A stretch of DNA of 64,000 bases from the NCBI RefSeq assembly GCF_014256275.1, contig NZ_JACCFE010000002.1, forward strand, positions 1,798,001 to 1,862,000, in the 5' to 3' direction. Below the pieces are notes generated by a model. That model had not been told where the DNA came from. It saw only the letters and a program-made list of their open reading frames with translations, and ran no database searches. Source of the DNA: Rhodococcus sp. 4CII (GTDB lineage Bacteria > Actinomycetota > Actinomycetes > Mycobacteriales > Mycobacteriaceae). The position numbers were made by a program, and so were the translations under genes. Numbering within the stretch: the stretch's first letter is position 1; the number at the start of each line of letters is the position of its first letter. This document shows, in pieces, positions 26,867 through 35,458 of the stretch.

Positions 26867-28186
26867 TCAGGAGGCTCGGGGCCCGGCCCGGTTATGGGCG
26901 GGGATCGGCTTCCGTTCCCAGTCGACTTGTTGCGGCGGTATGAACGTGGGGTGCCGGTCGGCTCCCATCTCGATTTCCCAGTCGCTGTGATGCAGTAGTC
27001 GGTGGTGAAATCCGCAGAGGAGTACCAGATTGTCCATGTTGGACGGGCCACCTTCGGACCAGTGGATGATGTGGTGGCCTTCGCACCAGGATGGTGGCGC
27101 ACCGCATCCGGGGAACGCGCATCCGCGGTCTCTCGCGACCAACGCTTTTCGTTGTCGCTTGGTCACGGTTCGGGTGGAGGCGCCGAGGTCGAGTGGTGCC
27201 CCGTCGTCTTCGAGCATGATGGGCGTGTAGATGGAGTCGCAGCTGAGGAGGCGGGTTGTTTTGATGCTCAGCGGTCCCATCCATTCGGTCCATGCCACGC
27301 CGTCGACGGCGAAGAGTCCACCGTCGGTCGGTGCGGCGGCATTCTCCTCCCCTCGTGTGCTTTTGCCTGTGTTTTCGGCGAGGTCGCGAATGTTGACGTG
27401 GAGTGAGACGTGTGGCCGTTCTCCACCTTCTTCGCCGGCGATGCCGGAATTGAGGTAGCGGCGCAGCAGTTCGATAAATCCGTCGGCCCGCCGCTGTCCG
27501 GGGGTGCGGTCGTCTTTGGTTCCGTCTTGCGCGGGTCGTGGTTTGGACAGTCCGGAGAGTGCGGAGAGCAGCATTTCGCCGGCGACGGCGTCGAGGTCGC
27601 CTTTGACGGCCATGCGTCCGTTGAGTGTTTTGCAGGCGTGGAATTCGTTGAGTTCGGTGTCTTCGCTGGGCGGCGGGTCGTCGGATTCGAAGACGCGTTC
27701 CAGTCGGGCGATGACGGCGCGTACTGTGTCGGTGTTGGCGGTGGGACCGGATGCAGCGAGCAGCAGCGCATTTCGGCAGTCGTCGAGCGCCTCGCGTGGC
27801 ATGCCTTTGGGCGGTCTTTCGCAGAATTTCATGATGAGCGCTGCGTGCTCCGGCGAGATGTTGGTGCCATAGAATTCTTCCGCGATCTCCGGTTGGTGTC
27901 GCAAACCTCTGCCCAGCATCACGATTCGCCCCGCCGCACCCACCTCGAGCAGCGTCTTGGAGGCGAGCCACATCTTGATGTTCGGAAATCCCAGCACATC
28001 GACCGTGCAGCGGTGGTCGACCGCACCGACCAGTTTGACGCGCAGGGCCTCGAGTTTCTGAATCTCGTCCGAGATACGAACGACCGATTCGAGCAACTCG
28101 ACCTCGGCCAGACGCCACGCGTCACCGATCGCGGTTGTCAGAATTTCGTCCGACAGCGCCCCCTGGATATCCTCCCCGATCCCCAT
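26867..28186 (-). CDS. DUF222 / HNH endonuclease (13E12-like family)
   Basis: 439 residues: an N-terminal DUF222 domain (about 20-300) and a C-terminal HNH nuclease with CAFPGCG, CEGHHIIHWSEGG and LLCGFHHRLLHH (about 345-395), which gives the metal- and zinc-binding Cys/His set. Members form the abundant 13E12-type repeat family of mycobacteria and rhodococci, presumed to be selfish or DNA-damage-related nucleases. The ATG at 28186 lies at the predicted transcription start, so the mRNA may be leaderless. A perfect SOS box sits in the promoter spacer, so LexA control is expected. The gene lies between a decayed regulator fragment and a cold-shock-domain gene, as if it had inserted there. Confidence 0.88.
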   Translation of the reverse strand: MGIGEDIQGALSDEILTTAIGDAWRLAEVELLESVVRISDEIQKLEALRVKLVGAVDHRCTVDVLGFPNIKMWLASKTLLEVGAAGRIVMLGRGLRHQPEIAEEFYGTNISPEHAALIMKFCERPPKGMPREALDDCRNALLLAASGPTANTDTVRAVIARLERVFESDDPPPSEDTELNEFHACKTLNGRMAVKGDLDAVAGEMLLSALSGLSKPRPAQDGTKDDRTPGQRRADGFIELLRRYLNSGIAGEEGGERPHVSLHVNIRDLAENTGKSTRGEENAAAPTDGGLFAVDGVAWTEWMGPLSIKTTRLLSCDSIYTPIMLEDDGAPLDLGASTRTVTKRQRKALVARDRGCAFPGCGAPPSWCEGHHIIHWSEGGPSNMDNLVLLCGFHHRLLHHSDWEIEMGADRHPTFIPPQQVDWERKPIPAHNRAGPRAS

Positions 28187-28192
28187 GTTCCA

Positions 28193-28221
28193 ACCGTAGT
28201 TCGAACGTCTGTTCGAGTCAA
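28193..28221 (-). promoter_or_regulatory. SOS-type promoter with LexA box for the HNH gene
   Basis: TCGAAC-GTCT-GTTCGA at 28201-28216 is an exact match to the mycobacterial LexA consensus TCGAAC(N4)GTTCGA. On the minus strand it sits inside the 17-base spacer between TTGACT (28221-28216) and TACGGT (28198-28193), so LexA binding would block the polymerase. Initiation would fall at about 28186-28187, that is, at the start codon. On the plus strand an extended -10 (TGGTATAAA, 28226-28234) points to the divergent cold-shock gene, so both genes may share the box. Confidence 0.85.
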
Positions 28222-28273
28222 TAGCTGGTATAAAACTTGCCCGCCCGAACGCGCACCACGCGACAATGACGAC

Positions 28274-28852
28274 ATGACAACTACTGGCGTCGTCCGCAGC
28301 TGGAGCATCGAGGCGATGTGGGGCATCATCGATTCCGACGAGACGCCGGGCGGATGCTGGACGTTGTTCCACAGTGTGGCGGTCGACGGCTTCCCGGCGC
28401 TGCGCGAGGGCCAGCAGGTGGAATTCGAGTGGGAGGCGCTCGACAGCCCCATGCACGGGTGCAGCTTCTCCACGATTCGCGCGTGGCCGGCGGGCAGCGA
28501 ACCGTACATCGCGCCGCCGTCGGCCAGCCCATTCTCGACCCGAGCGTGGGTCACCTTTCCCGACGGCACGGCGAGGGAGCTCACCGAAGCGGACTTCCCT
28601 CCCGTTCCGCCGCGGATCCACGCCGACCGAATCACAGGAATCGTGCGCACCTGGATCGACGAAGAGGGTTGGGGCGTGATCGATTCCGACGCAACCCCCG
28701 GAGGCGCGTGGTCGCACTTCAGTCTCGTCGAAGGGCCGGGCTTTCGCTCATTGACGCCAGGACACGCGGTGACGTTCGAGCCCGAGACGGTGGTCGGTGG
28801 AACCCAGGACGGATACCGCTACCGCGCATTGGACGTTCGGAAGGTGGAATAG
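28274..28852 (+). CDS. protein with two cold-shock-like domains
   Basis: 192 residues: domain 1 at 4-72 (TGVVRSWS, WGIIDSD, WTLFHSV), a Pro-rich linker, and domain 2 at about 118-192 (TGIVRTWIDEEGWGVIDSD, WSHFSLV, ending ALDVRKVE). Domain 2 is nearly the same as the C-terminal domain of the LuxR-type regulator, also at the DNA level, down to the last bases before the stop. Cold-shock domains bind single-stranded RNA/DNA. The RNP-like aromatic positions are partly kept. The ATG at 28274 begins exactly at domain 1; an earlier ATG at 28266 stops after three codons. It is probably the surviving CSD part of a duplicated regulator gene. Confidence 0.8.
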   Translation: MTTTGVVRSWSIEAMWGIIDSDETPGGCWTLFHSVAVDGFPALREGQQVEFEWEALDSPMHGCSFSTIRAWPAGSEPYIAPPSASPFSTRAWVTFPDGTARELTEADFPPVPPRIHADRITGIVRTWIDEEGWGVIDSDATPGGAWSHFSLVEGPGFRSLTPGHAVTFEPETVVGGTQDGYRYRALDVRKVE

Positions 28853-28889
28853 GTCGGCACGCGCACCGTTCGCTCCAGATGATGCGAAG

Positions 28890-29468
28890 TCAGAAACGTA
28901 CTTGGAAGAACGCTTTGACGAATCCGACCGTCTGATAGAGGTAGATGTACCCCCAGTGCGGGATGCTGAAGTTATAGTCCCGTGGGACCGGCCGCATGAC
29001 GACCTCGCCGTCGAAATACCGAGAGAAGAGGTACCGCGCCCGCGGCAGGTGGTAGCGCCAGCTGATCACCATGATGCTCGTCCACCCGTGCTGAGCTGCG
29101 AGGTCCCGCGTGAACAGGGCCTCGCCTCGTGTCGTAGGCGGTTGCGGCGGGACGCAAGTGACGGTGAAGCGGTGATCTTGGATGGCGCAGAACTCGGCCA
29201 TCTTGCGGTCGCCCGTCCAGTACGGGTTCGACAGCACCACATTCGCCGCGAAACCCTCACGCGCAAGCTCGATGCCGTATTCCTCGCGACCGTCGCGCTC
29301 ACCGCCGAGCACGATGATGGCGTCGACAGGCCGCATCGGATCGACTTGCGATTTGGAGTAGAGGTTGTAGCCGGCCCCACCCAGGCCGGCCACGCCTACT
29401 GCCGCAGCACCGATAGCACTCACTGCAAGGATCGCCAGGCGCTGCACCGTTCCCAGCCTAGACGGCAA
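28890..29468 (-). CDS. YdcF/SanA-like DUF218 membrane protein
   Basis: 192 residues. One N-terminal membrane helix (about 8-33) is followed by a DUF218 domain: VDAIIVLGGERDGR (48-61), a central REEYGIELAREGFA, then ISWRYHLPRARYLFSRYF. The family includes E. coli SanA and YdcF, linked to envelope integrity and vancomycin tolerance, with no proven reaction. It lies downstream of ugd copy 2 on the same strand with a 48-base gap, and converges with the cold-shock gene 37 bases away. It may be the last gene of the polysaccharide transcription unit. Confidence 0.82.
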   Translation of the reverse strand: MPSRLGTVQRLAILAVSAIGAAAVGVAGLGGAGYNLYSKSQVDPMRPVDAIIVLGGERDGREEYGIELAREGFAANVVLSNPYWTGDRKMAEFCAIQDHRFTVTCVPPQPPTTRGEALFTRDLAAQHGWTSIMVISWRYHLPRARYLFSRYFDGEVVMRPVPRDYNFSIPHWGYIYLYQTVGFVKAFFQVRF

Positions 29469-29516
29469 CTCAAAAGGCCGCCGGACGAGACGGCTCCAGC
29501 GCTGCCCTACGTTCCG

Positions 29517-30842
29517 CTAGGGCCTTCCCAGACCCCTGTAGTTCCAGCCGGCGTCGCGCCATTGTTGGGGGTCGAGGCAGTTGCGGCCGTCGATGAGGAC
29601 CTTGTTGCGAACCACGTCGTCCAGATCTGCGGGCTGAAGCTTCTGGAACTCCGGCCATTCGGTCAGCACCAGGACAACGTCGGCGCCTTCGCAGGCATCC
29701 ATAGCCGTGTCGGAGTATCCGAGTGTGGGGAACAGCGCCCGCGAGTTGTTCATTGCCTTCGGGTCATACACGTTGACAGCGGCGCCCTGTAACTGAATCT
29801 GACCGGCAACATTCAGGGCTGGGGAATCCCGCACGTCGTCGGAGTCCGGCTTGAATGCCGCACCGAGCACCGCAACCCTCGCGCCCAAGAGTGAACCGCA
29901 TGCTTCGCGCGCGAGTTCGACCATGCGGGTACGACGCCGCATGTTGATGTTGTCGACTTCGCGTAGGAAGGTGAGAGCCTGGTCTGCTCCCAGCTCACCG
30001 GCCCGCGCCATGAATGCCCGAATGTCCTTCGGCAGGCAGCCACCACCGAAACCGAGACCGGCATTGAGGAAGCGCCGACCGATTCGAGCGTCATGGCCGA
30101 TTGCGTCGGCAAGCACCGTGACGTCGGCACCGGCTGCTTCGCATACCTCTGCGATCGCGTTGATGAACGAGATCTTCGTCGCGAGAAACGCATTCGCTGA
30201 GGCCTTCACCAGTTCGGCGGTCGCAAGATCGGACACAAGGAATGGGATGCCCTCGTCCAGCAGCTGCGCGTAGACCTCGCGCGCAACCGACTCGGCTCGG
30301 CCGGGACGGTTGCGATCAACTCCGAGGACCAGGCGGTCCGGGTGCAGGGTGTCTTGAACGGCGAAGCCTTCACGGAGGAACTCGGGATTCCACGCCACCT
30401 CGACGGTATCCCCCGCCGGCGACAGGTCCCGAGCGCGCGCGCCCAGTCGTTCGGCCGTACCGACGGGGACCGTCGACTTTCCGAAGATCACCGCGGGACC
30501 GGTGAGCAGCGGTGCCAGGGTTTCGATCACCGCATCGACGAACTTCAGATCGGCAGCGAACTCCCCTTTCTTCTGCGGAGTACCAACACCGAGGAAGTGG
30601 ATGTCGGCGAAGTCGGCCGCCTCCTCGTACGAAGACGTGAACCGAAGGCGCCCCGCGGCGATGTTCCGTCGCAGCACTTCTTCGAGCCCCGGCTCGTAGA
30701 AGGGCACCTCGCCGGCTTCGAGTTTGGCGAGCTTTGCCGCGTCGACATCGACGCCGAGCACTTCATGGCCCAATTCAGCCATGCATGCCGCATGGGTTGC
30801 ACCAAGATAGCCGGTGCCGAACACTGCGATGCGTGTTGTCAT
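29517..30842 (-). CDS. ugd: UDP-glucose 6-dehydrogenase (copy 2)
   Basis: 441 residues, with the same domains as copy 1: the NAD turn VFGTGYLG at 7-14 and the catalytic Cys near 269 in GFGGGCLPKD. The UDP-binding half has AFKPDSDDVRDSPA. It converts UDP-glucose to UDP-glucuronate for polysaccharide building blocks. It is the last sugar-nucleotide gene of the minus-strand polysaccharide locus, 48 bases after fcl. Its base composition is between that of the flanking genes and the low-GC glycosyltransferase block. Two near-identical paralogues within 28 kb are unusual and could recombine. Confidence 0.93.
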   Translation of the reverse strand: MTTRIAVFGTGYLGATHAACMAELGHEVLGVDVDAAKLAKLEAGEVPFYEPGLEEVLRRNIAAGRLRFTSSYEEAADFADIHFLGVGTPQKKGEFAADLKFVDAVIETLAPLLTGPAVIFGKSTVPVGTAERLGARARDLSPAGDTVEVAWNPEFLREGFAVQDTLHPDRLVLGVDRNRPGRAESVAREVYAQLLDEGIPFLVSDLATAELVKASANAFLATKISFINAIAEVCEAAGADVTVLADAIGHDARIGRRFLNAGLGFGGGCLPKDIRAFMARAGELGADQALTFLREVDNINMRRRTRMVELAREACGSLLGARVAVLGAAFKPDSDDVRDSPALNVAGQIQLQGAAVNVYDPKAMNNSRALFPTLGYSDTAMDACEGADVVLVLTEWPEFQKLQPADLDDVVRNKVLIDGRNCLDPQQWRDAGWNYRGLGRP

Positions 30843-30890
30843 TTCGAGTTACCTATCAAAGACAGCGGACATGTCGAGTTCGATCGCCGA

Positions 30891-31853
30891 CTAGGTGCGG
30901 ACAGTATTCACATGCTCGCGGTACCACTGGACGGTCGACGCTATTCCGTCTCGAAGACCGATCGTGGGCTCCCACCCGGACTGGCGCAGTTTGGTGACAT
31001 CGAGAAGCTTGCGCGGCGTGCCATCAGGCTTCGTGGTGTCCCACTCGATCTTGCCGCCATAGCCGACCTCGTCGGCAACGATCTCCGCGATCTCTCGGAT
31101 CGTGGAGTCCTCTCCCGTTCCAACATTGACTTGGTCCGGCCCGTCGTAGTTCTCGAGCAGATGAAGACATGCCGAGGCCATGTCATCGACATGCAGAAAC
31201 TCTCGACGCGGCGATCCGGTACCCCAGTTTGTCACCGAGCCAGCGCCACTCCGACGTGCCTCATCGAACCGCCGAATCAGGGCAGGGAGGACGTGCGAAC
31301 CCTGCGGCGAGAAGTTGTCTCCCGGGCCGTAGAGGTTGGTCGGCATGGCAGAGATCCACGGGAGCCCGTATTGGCGACGGACCGCCTGAATCTGCAGGAT
31401 TCCCGCAATCTTCGCGATGGCGTAGGCATCGTTCGTGGGCTCGAGATGACCGGTGAGGAGGTACTCCTCCTTGATCGGCTGCGGAGCAAGCTTCGGGTAG
31501 ATGCACGACGACCCCAGAAACAACAGTCGTTCAACCCCGTGTTCTAGAGCCGCATCCAACACGTTGACCTGGATGCGCAGGTTCTCGGAGAGAAAGTCCA
31601 CCGGGTAGCTACTGTTCGCCAAGATGCCACCCACCTTGGCGGCAGCCAGAACGACATACCGTGGTTTTGTTTCCGCGAAGAACGAGGACACAGCAGCTCG
31701 GTCGCGCAGGTCCAAGTCGTGCGACGATCGCCCGATCAGACGGTCGAACCCCGCCGCCTCCAGCTTTCGCCAGATGGCCGAGCCGACGAGGCCGCGATGT
31801 CCCGCAACGAAGAACGGCGCTGTCCGGTCGAGAGACCAGGTGGACTGGGGCAT
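30891..31853 (-). CDS. fcl: GDP-L-fucose synthase
   Basis: 320 residues. It epimerises and reduces GDP-4-keto-6-deoxymannose to GDP-L-fucose with NADPH. The Rossmann turn GHRGLVG is at about 18-24. The catalytic Ser lies in GSSCIYP and the Tyr/Lys pair in NDAYAIAK. The ATG at 31853 shares one base with the gmd stop (TGATG), with GGGAG eight bases upstream; a GTG one codon earlier is possible. The direct coupling to gmd shows a dedicated GDP-fucose supply. Confidence 0.93.
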   Translation of the reverse strand: MPQSTWSLDRTAPFFVAGHRGLVGSAIWRKLEAAGFDRLIGRSSHDLDLRDRAAVSSFFAETKPRYVVLAAAKVGGILANSSYPVDFLSENLRIQVNVLDAALEHGVERLLFLGSSCIYPKLAPQPIKEEYLLTGHLEPTNDAYAIAKIAGILQIQAVRRQYGLPWISAMPTNLYGPGDNFSPQGSHVLPALIRRFDEARRSGAGSVTNWGTGSPRREFLHVDDMASACLHLLENYDGPDQVNVGTGEDSTIREIAEIVADEVGYGGKIEWDTTKPDGTPRKLLDVTKLRQSGWEPTIGLRDGIASTVQWYREHVNTVRT

Positions 31854-32881
31854 CACAGGATCTCCCAGTCCGGATGAGACGGCGAATCAATCCAGGGGCG
31901 ACCTTCGTGCTCAAGCGCCTTGATGTCGGCGTCGACCATGATCTTGGCCAGCTCGGGGGTGTGCACCGAGGCCTTCCACCCGAGCTTCTCTTCCGCTTTA
32001 CTTGCGTCGCCGATCAACGCATCAACTTCGGTGGGCCGGAGGTAACGTTCATCGAATCGGACATGCTTCTCCCAGTCCAAGCCGGCGTGCTCGAATGCCA
32101 CCGTGAGGAAATCGCGCACCGAGTACCGACCGCCGGTAGCCAAGCAATAGTCGTCGGGCTCGTCGGCCTGCAGCATTCGCCACATTCCCTCGACGTACTC
32201 CGGGGCGTAGCCCCAGTCCCGGATTGCGTCGAGGTTACCCATGTAAAGGTTCTCCTCGATCCCAGCCTTGATCCGCGCCACCGCGCGAGTGATCTTGCGA
32301 GTAACGAACGTCTCACCGCGACGAGGCGACTCATGATTGAACAAGATCCCGTTGACGGCGAAAAGGCCATACGCCTCGCGGTAGTTCTTCGTCACCCAGT
32401 AGGAGTAGACCTTGGCCGCACCATAGGGCGAGCGAGGGTAGAACGGCGTCTCCTCGTTCTGAGGGGGCGGGGTAGCGCCAAACATCTCGGAGCTGGACGC
32501 TTGGTAGAACTTGCAGTCCAACCCGGCAAGGCGGACAGCCTCAAGCAGGCGTACCGAACCAACCCCAGTCGTATTACCAGTGTGTTCAGGCTCGTCAAAG
32601 CTCACACGAACGTGGGACTGCGCTGCCAAGTTGTAAACCTCGTCCGGTTCAATCTGCGAGAGCAACGTGACTAGGCGAGCGCCGTCGCTTAGATCGCCGT
32701 AGTGCAGAAACAGCTTTGCCTCGGGATCGTGGGGATCGACATACAAGTGCTCTATTCGTGAGGTATTGAACGTCGATGACCGGCGGATTAGGCCATGAAC
32801 CTCATACCCCTTACTCAGCAACAACTCCGCGAGGTACGACCCATCTTGACCCGTAATTCCGGACACAAACGCTTTCTTCAT
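31853..32881 (-). CDS. gmd: GDP-mannose 4,6-dehydratase
   Basis: 342 residues. It makes GDP-4-keto-6-deoxymannose from GDP-mannose. An extended SDR with NADP turn GITGQDG at 8-14, SSSEMFGATP (catalytic Ser/Glu) and SPYGAAKVY (Tyr-x3-Lys). Length and motifs match the family throughout. It overlaps fcl at its stop codon. The product feeds Fcl, and through it the fucosyltransferase at 38481-39545. A 71-base AT-rich gap separates it from the polymerase gene. Confidence 0.95.
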   Translation of the reverse strand: MKKAFVSGITGQDGSYLAELLLSKGYEVHGLIRRSSTFNTSRIEHLYVDPHDPEAKLFLHYGDLSDGARLVTLLSQIEPDEVYNLAAQSHVRVSFDEPEHTGNTTGVGSVRLLEAVRLAGLDCKFYQASSSEMFGATPPPQNEETPFYPRSPYGAAKVYSYWVTKNYREAYGLFAVNGILFNHESPRRGETFVTRKITRAVARIKAGIEENLYMGNLDAIRDWGYAPEYVEGMWRMLQADEPDDYCLATGGRYSVRDFLTVAFEHAGLDWEKHVRFDERYLRPTEVDALIGDASKAEEKLGWKASVHTPELAKIMVDADIKALEHEGRPWIDSPSHPDWEIL

Positions 32882-32952
32882 TATCGCCTCTAGCCTTCTT
32901 TTCAGTATCGATTTTCGCCCAGCCTCACATATAATTTAATCTCATGATCAAA

Positions 32953-34257
32953 TCAAGGTGAATGCTCACGATAAGAACGCTGTAACGCGCCACCCCCCTC
33001 ACTTTCACACCCCCTCCCCACGACACAAGCTCCGAACACAAAGAATGGAGCCAAATACCATATGAATCCATACGCCAATACAAAAACAGACACAAACGCG
33101 ATAAGAGCAAAATGCAAACGCGATTCGCGTACCGTCCACGCGTCACGAGCTGCAAGTAGCACCGCAACTACGAAACAGGTGACACCTAGTACGCCAACCC
33201 TCAGCAGGAGTTGAACATACCAATTGTGAGGCTGATAAGTCTCAATCAGGCCAGACGGACCAATACGCGCGTAACCATGCCCCATTGGCAGACCCAACGC
33301 GGACGCAGCGCTATTTTGCGCAAACAACTCATCAGTTAGCAGGTCCCAACCAGATGTTCTGTTCGTAACAGTACTCCGAGCGCTGAAAACGTCTGCAAAG
33401 GAGGTGCTCAATTTATCAAGGAGCAAATCCAGAGCACCCGTGAGATAGAGAAGCGTCGCAAATGACAACCAGCACACAATAGCCGCAACAAAGCGAGTAC
33501 TTATTGCCCGACCCCGAGAGATCACAGCAAGTGTAACAATTCCAAAAAAAGTCGCAATCCAAACGGAGCGATGCTGAACCACCACAACAACAGATGTCAA
33601 CACAATCCAGGAGAATACGTATCCGACTTTTCCGGAACGGATCCACGCGGCCAGCGCAACGATTGAGCCTGAACCGAGCACCGCAGCCTGCGATGCCACG
33701 ACCGGACGCAAAGTTCTGTACGTACCGGTCACATCAATAAAGAACTCGTCCGAGCTCACGAAGCCAACGTCCATTAACCGTGCCACGGCGATAATCACGA
33801 TCGCGCCGGATGCTGCCAGTGTAGTAAGTAATGCAAGCCTGCGGACACTCGAATCGGACCACTCAATACTCGCAAAGGCTACAATCGCAGCCATAAAATA
33901 CGCAAAAGGACGGAACTCAACGAGGGAGGCGTTTCCATACTTCACATAGCCCACGACCACCGAAACCATCAACAAGGGCAAGAGCGCTAGCATCACCACA
34001 AGCCACGGGCGCAAATTTCTCCACAGCTGTTTTCTCTGAACCACGGAAACCACAATTAATGCAATGGTTATGACATCATAGGGGAATAGATGAATTCCGC
34101 CCAACGCGAAAAGAGGGGATGGAGTTTGGTCATTTTCCGTGACCGCAGAAAAGCTGGCCATGCAAAAAAGCGCAGTGGTACCGAGTTTCACATCTTGTTT
34201 CGCAAACACGATGGACGAAACCACAATGAAACCCAGGAGAGGAGCCCACGAGACCAT
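32953..34257 (-). CDS. O-antigen polymerase/ligase-like membrane protein (Wzy candidate)
   Basis: 434 residues with about ten to twelve hydrophobic helices and a large loop containing QPHNWYVQLLLRVG (near 340), which matches the PHN-type motif of the Wzy_C/WaaL superfamily. It would polymerise lipid-linked repeat units on the outer face of the membrane. The start at 34257 follows the stop of the glycosyltransferase gene by one base. The gene is clearly less GC-rich than the chromosome around it, as expected for acquired polysaccharide genes. Family members diverge strongly, so polymerase rather than ligase is inferred from context. Confidence 0.8.
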   Translation of the reverse strand: MVSWAPLLGFIVVSSIVFAKQDVKLGTTALFCMASFSAVTENDQTPSPLFALGGIHLFPYDVITIALIVVSVVQRKQLWRNLRPWLVVMLALLPLLMVSVVVGYVKYGNASLVEFRPFAYFMAAIVAFASIEWSDSSVRRLALLTTLAASGAIVIIAVARLMDVGFVSSDEFFIDVTGTYRTLRPVVASQAAVLGSGSIVALAAWIRSGKVGYVFSWIVLTSVVVVVQHRSVWIATFFGIVTLAVISRGRAISTRFVAAIVCWLSFATLLYLTGALDLLLDKLSTSFADVFSARSTVTNRTSGWDLLTDELFAQNSAASALGLPMGHGYARIGPSGLIETYQPHNWYVQLLLRVGVLGVTCFVVAVLLAARDAWTVRESRLHFALIAFVSVFVLAYGFIWYLAPFFVFGACVVGRGCESEGGGALQRSYREHSP

Positions 34258-34258
34258 G

Positions 34259-35458
34259 TCACATTCCGCCTTCGCCCAACGACGGAATTAGCGAGTCCGC
34301 GGCTTTTGCCAGAACTTCTATATATTGATCTACCACAAGATCAAGAGAGAATGTACCTTGGCATTGCGAAATGGCCGCGACGCTTTGCTGCTCGTAGAAA
34401 TCCTCATCCGAAACAAGTCGGCTCATCGCGCACGAAATATCTTCTGCGGATTGAACATCAACCAGGATTCCGGAATTTCCTTCTCCTAGCGTATACGCGA
34501 CTCCACCCGAATCCATTCCCCCGATGCCTGGGATCCCATACGATTGGGCCTCCAAGATTGCCAGACTACACGCTTCCCATCGACTGGTGTGGACCAGGAT
34601 ATCGATCTTAGATTTGAGCAGCGAAATGACTTGTTCGTGCGGGATACACCCCAAGAATTCGATGTTGGTGCAGTGACCAACCGACTGCGCCCACCGTTCA
34701 CAGGCGCCTCCAGGTTCGTGACCGAGTCCAATCATCGTGAGCTTTGAGTTAGGAAGAGTTCGCCTAAACCGTTGAAAGGCTTTGACCGCACTCGCCGTGT
34801 TCTTCCGTCCATCAAATCCATTTGCGATGCACATAAAAGATGGGGAGTCAACATTTTGCACTGAGCGGACCGCAGTTCCGTCCGGAGTTTCAACCCCATT
34901 CGCGATCACAATTGGTCGCTCACGAGATCCGCTCGCCGCGATTTCAGTTGCAAGCGTGGGCGATACCGCAGTGAGCGAAACCGAACGCTGGAGCACTTTA
35001 GTGCCGAGCTGACTCCTTCTCCGCCAATAGAACCCGGCGAAGTTCTGGGTTAACGCCAACGGAGAGTCGTGTGCTGTAACAACGGTCGCCTTTCCTGAGG
35101 AAAGTGCCGCAGCGGCGAACTCATATGTCCAATGCGCATGAACGACGTCAACATCGGACCGCCGTATCAATCTAGCAATACGTCGCCGCTCCAACAAGAA
35201 AAGATCGGCCGCTCGCAGTCGAGCCGCCTTCCGGCGGCGACTGATATGAACAGTCAGATTTCCATCTTTAGATAAGTAGGTTCTCTTTGGCCCCGGGGAA
35301 GACGATTGCGCAAATACGACAACCGAATGACCCCTATCAAGATACCCATTAACCAGGGCGGCCGTATACGGGAACGAGTACACACCTTCAGTTGGCAGGT
35401 CCGGAATATGCCGCAAGAGCGCAGTCGGATCAACCGGCGCAGCGAAACCAATACGCAT
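34259..35458 (-). CDS. glycosyltransferase family 4
   Basis: 399 residues with two Rossmann-like halves. The N-terminal half has VDVVHAHWTYEFAA. The C-terminal half has the GT4 donor-binding signature: FMCIANGFDGRKNTASAVKAF, then HTSRWEACSLAILEAQSYG with the E-x7-E-like pair. It should add one sugar from a nucleotide donor to the lipid-linked repeat unit, as a retaining enzyme. The ATG at 35458 overlaps the preceding stop (TGATG); a GTG one codon up is the alternative. Donor and linkage are not readable. Confidence 0.88.
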   Translation of the reverse strand: MRIGFAAPVDPTALLRHIPDLPTEGVYSFPYTAALVNGYLDRGHSVVVFAQSSSPGPKRTYLSKDGNLTVHISRRRKAARLRAADLFLLERRRIARLIRRSDVDVVHAHWTYEFAAAALSSGKATVVTAHDSPLALTQNFAGFYWRRRSQLGTKVLQRSVSLTAVSPTLATEIAASGSRERPIVIANGVETPDGTAVRSVQNVDSPSFMCIANGFDGRKNTASAVKAFQRFRRTLPNSKLTMIGLGHEPGGACERWAQSVGHCTNIEFLGCIPHEQVISLLKSKIDILVHTSRWEACSLAILEAQSYGIPGIGGMDSGGVAYTLGEGNSGILVDVQSAEDISCAMSRLVSDEDFYEQQSVAAISQCQGTFSLDLVVDQYIEVLAKAADSLIPSLGEGGM

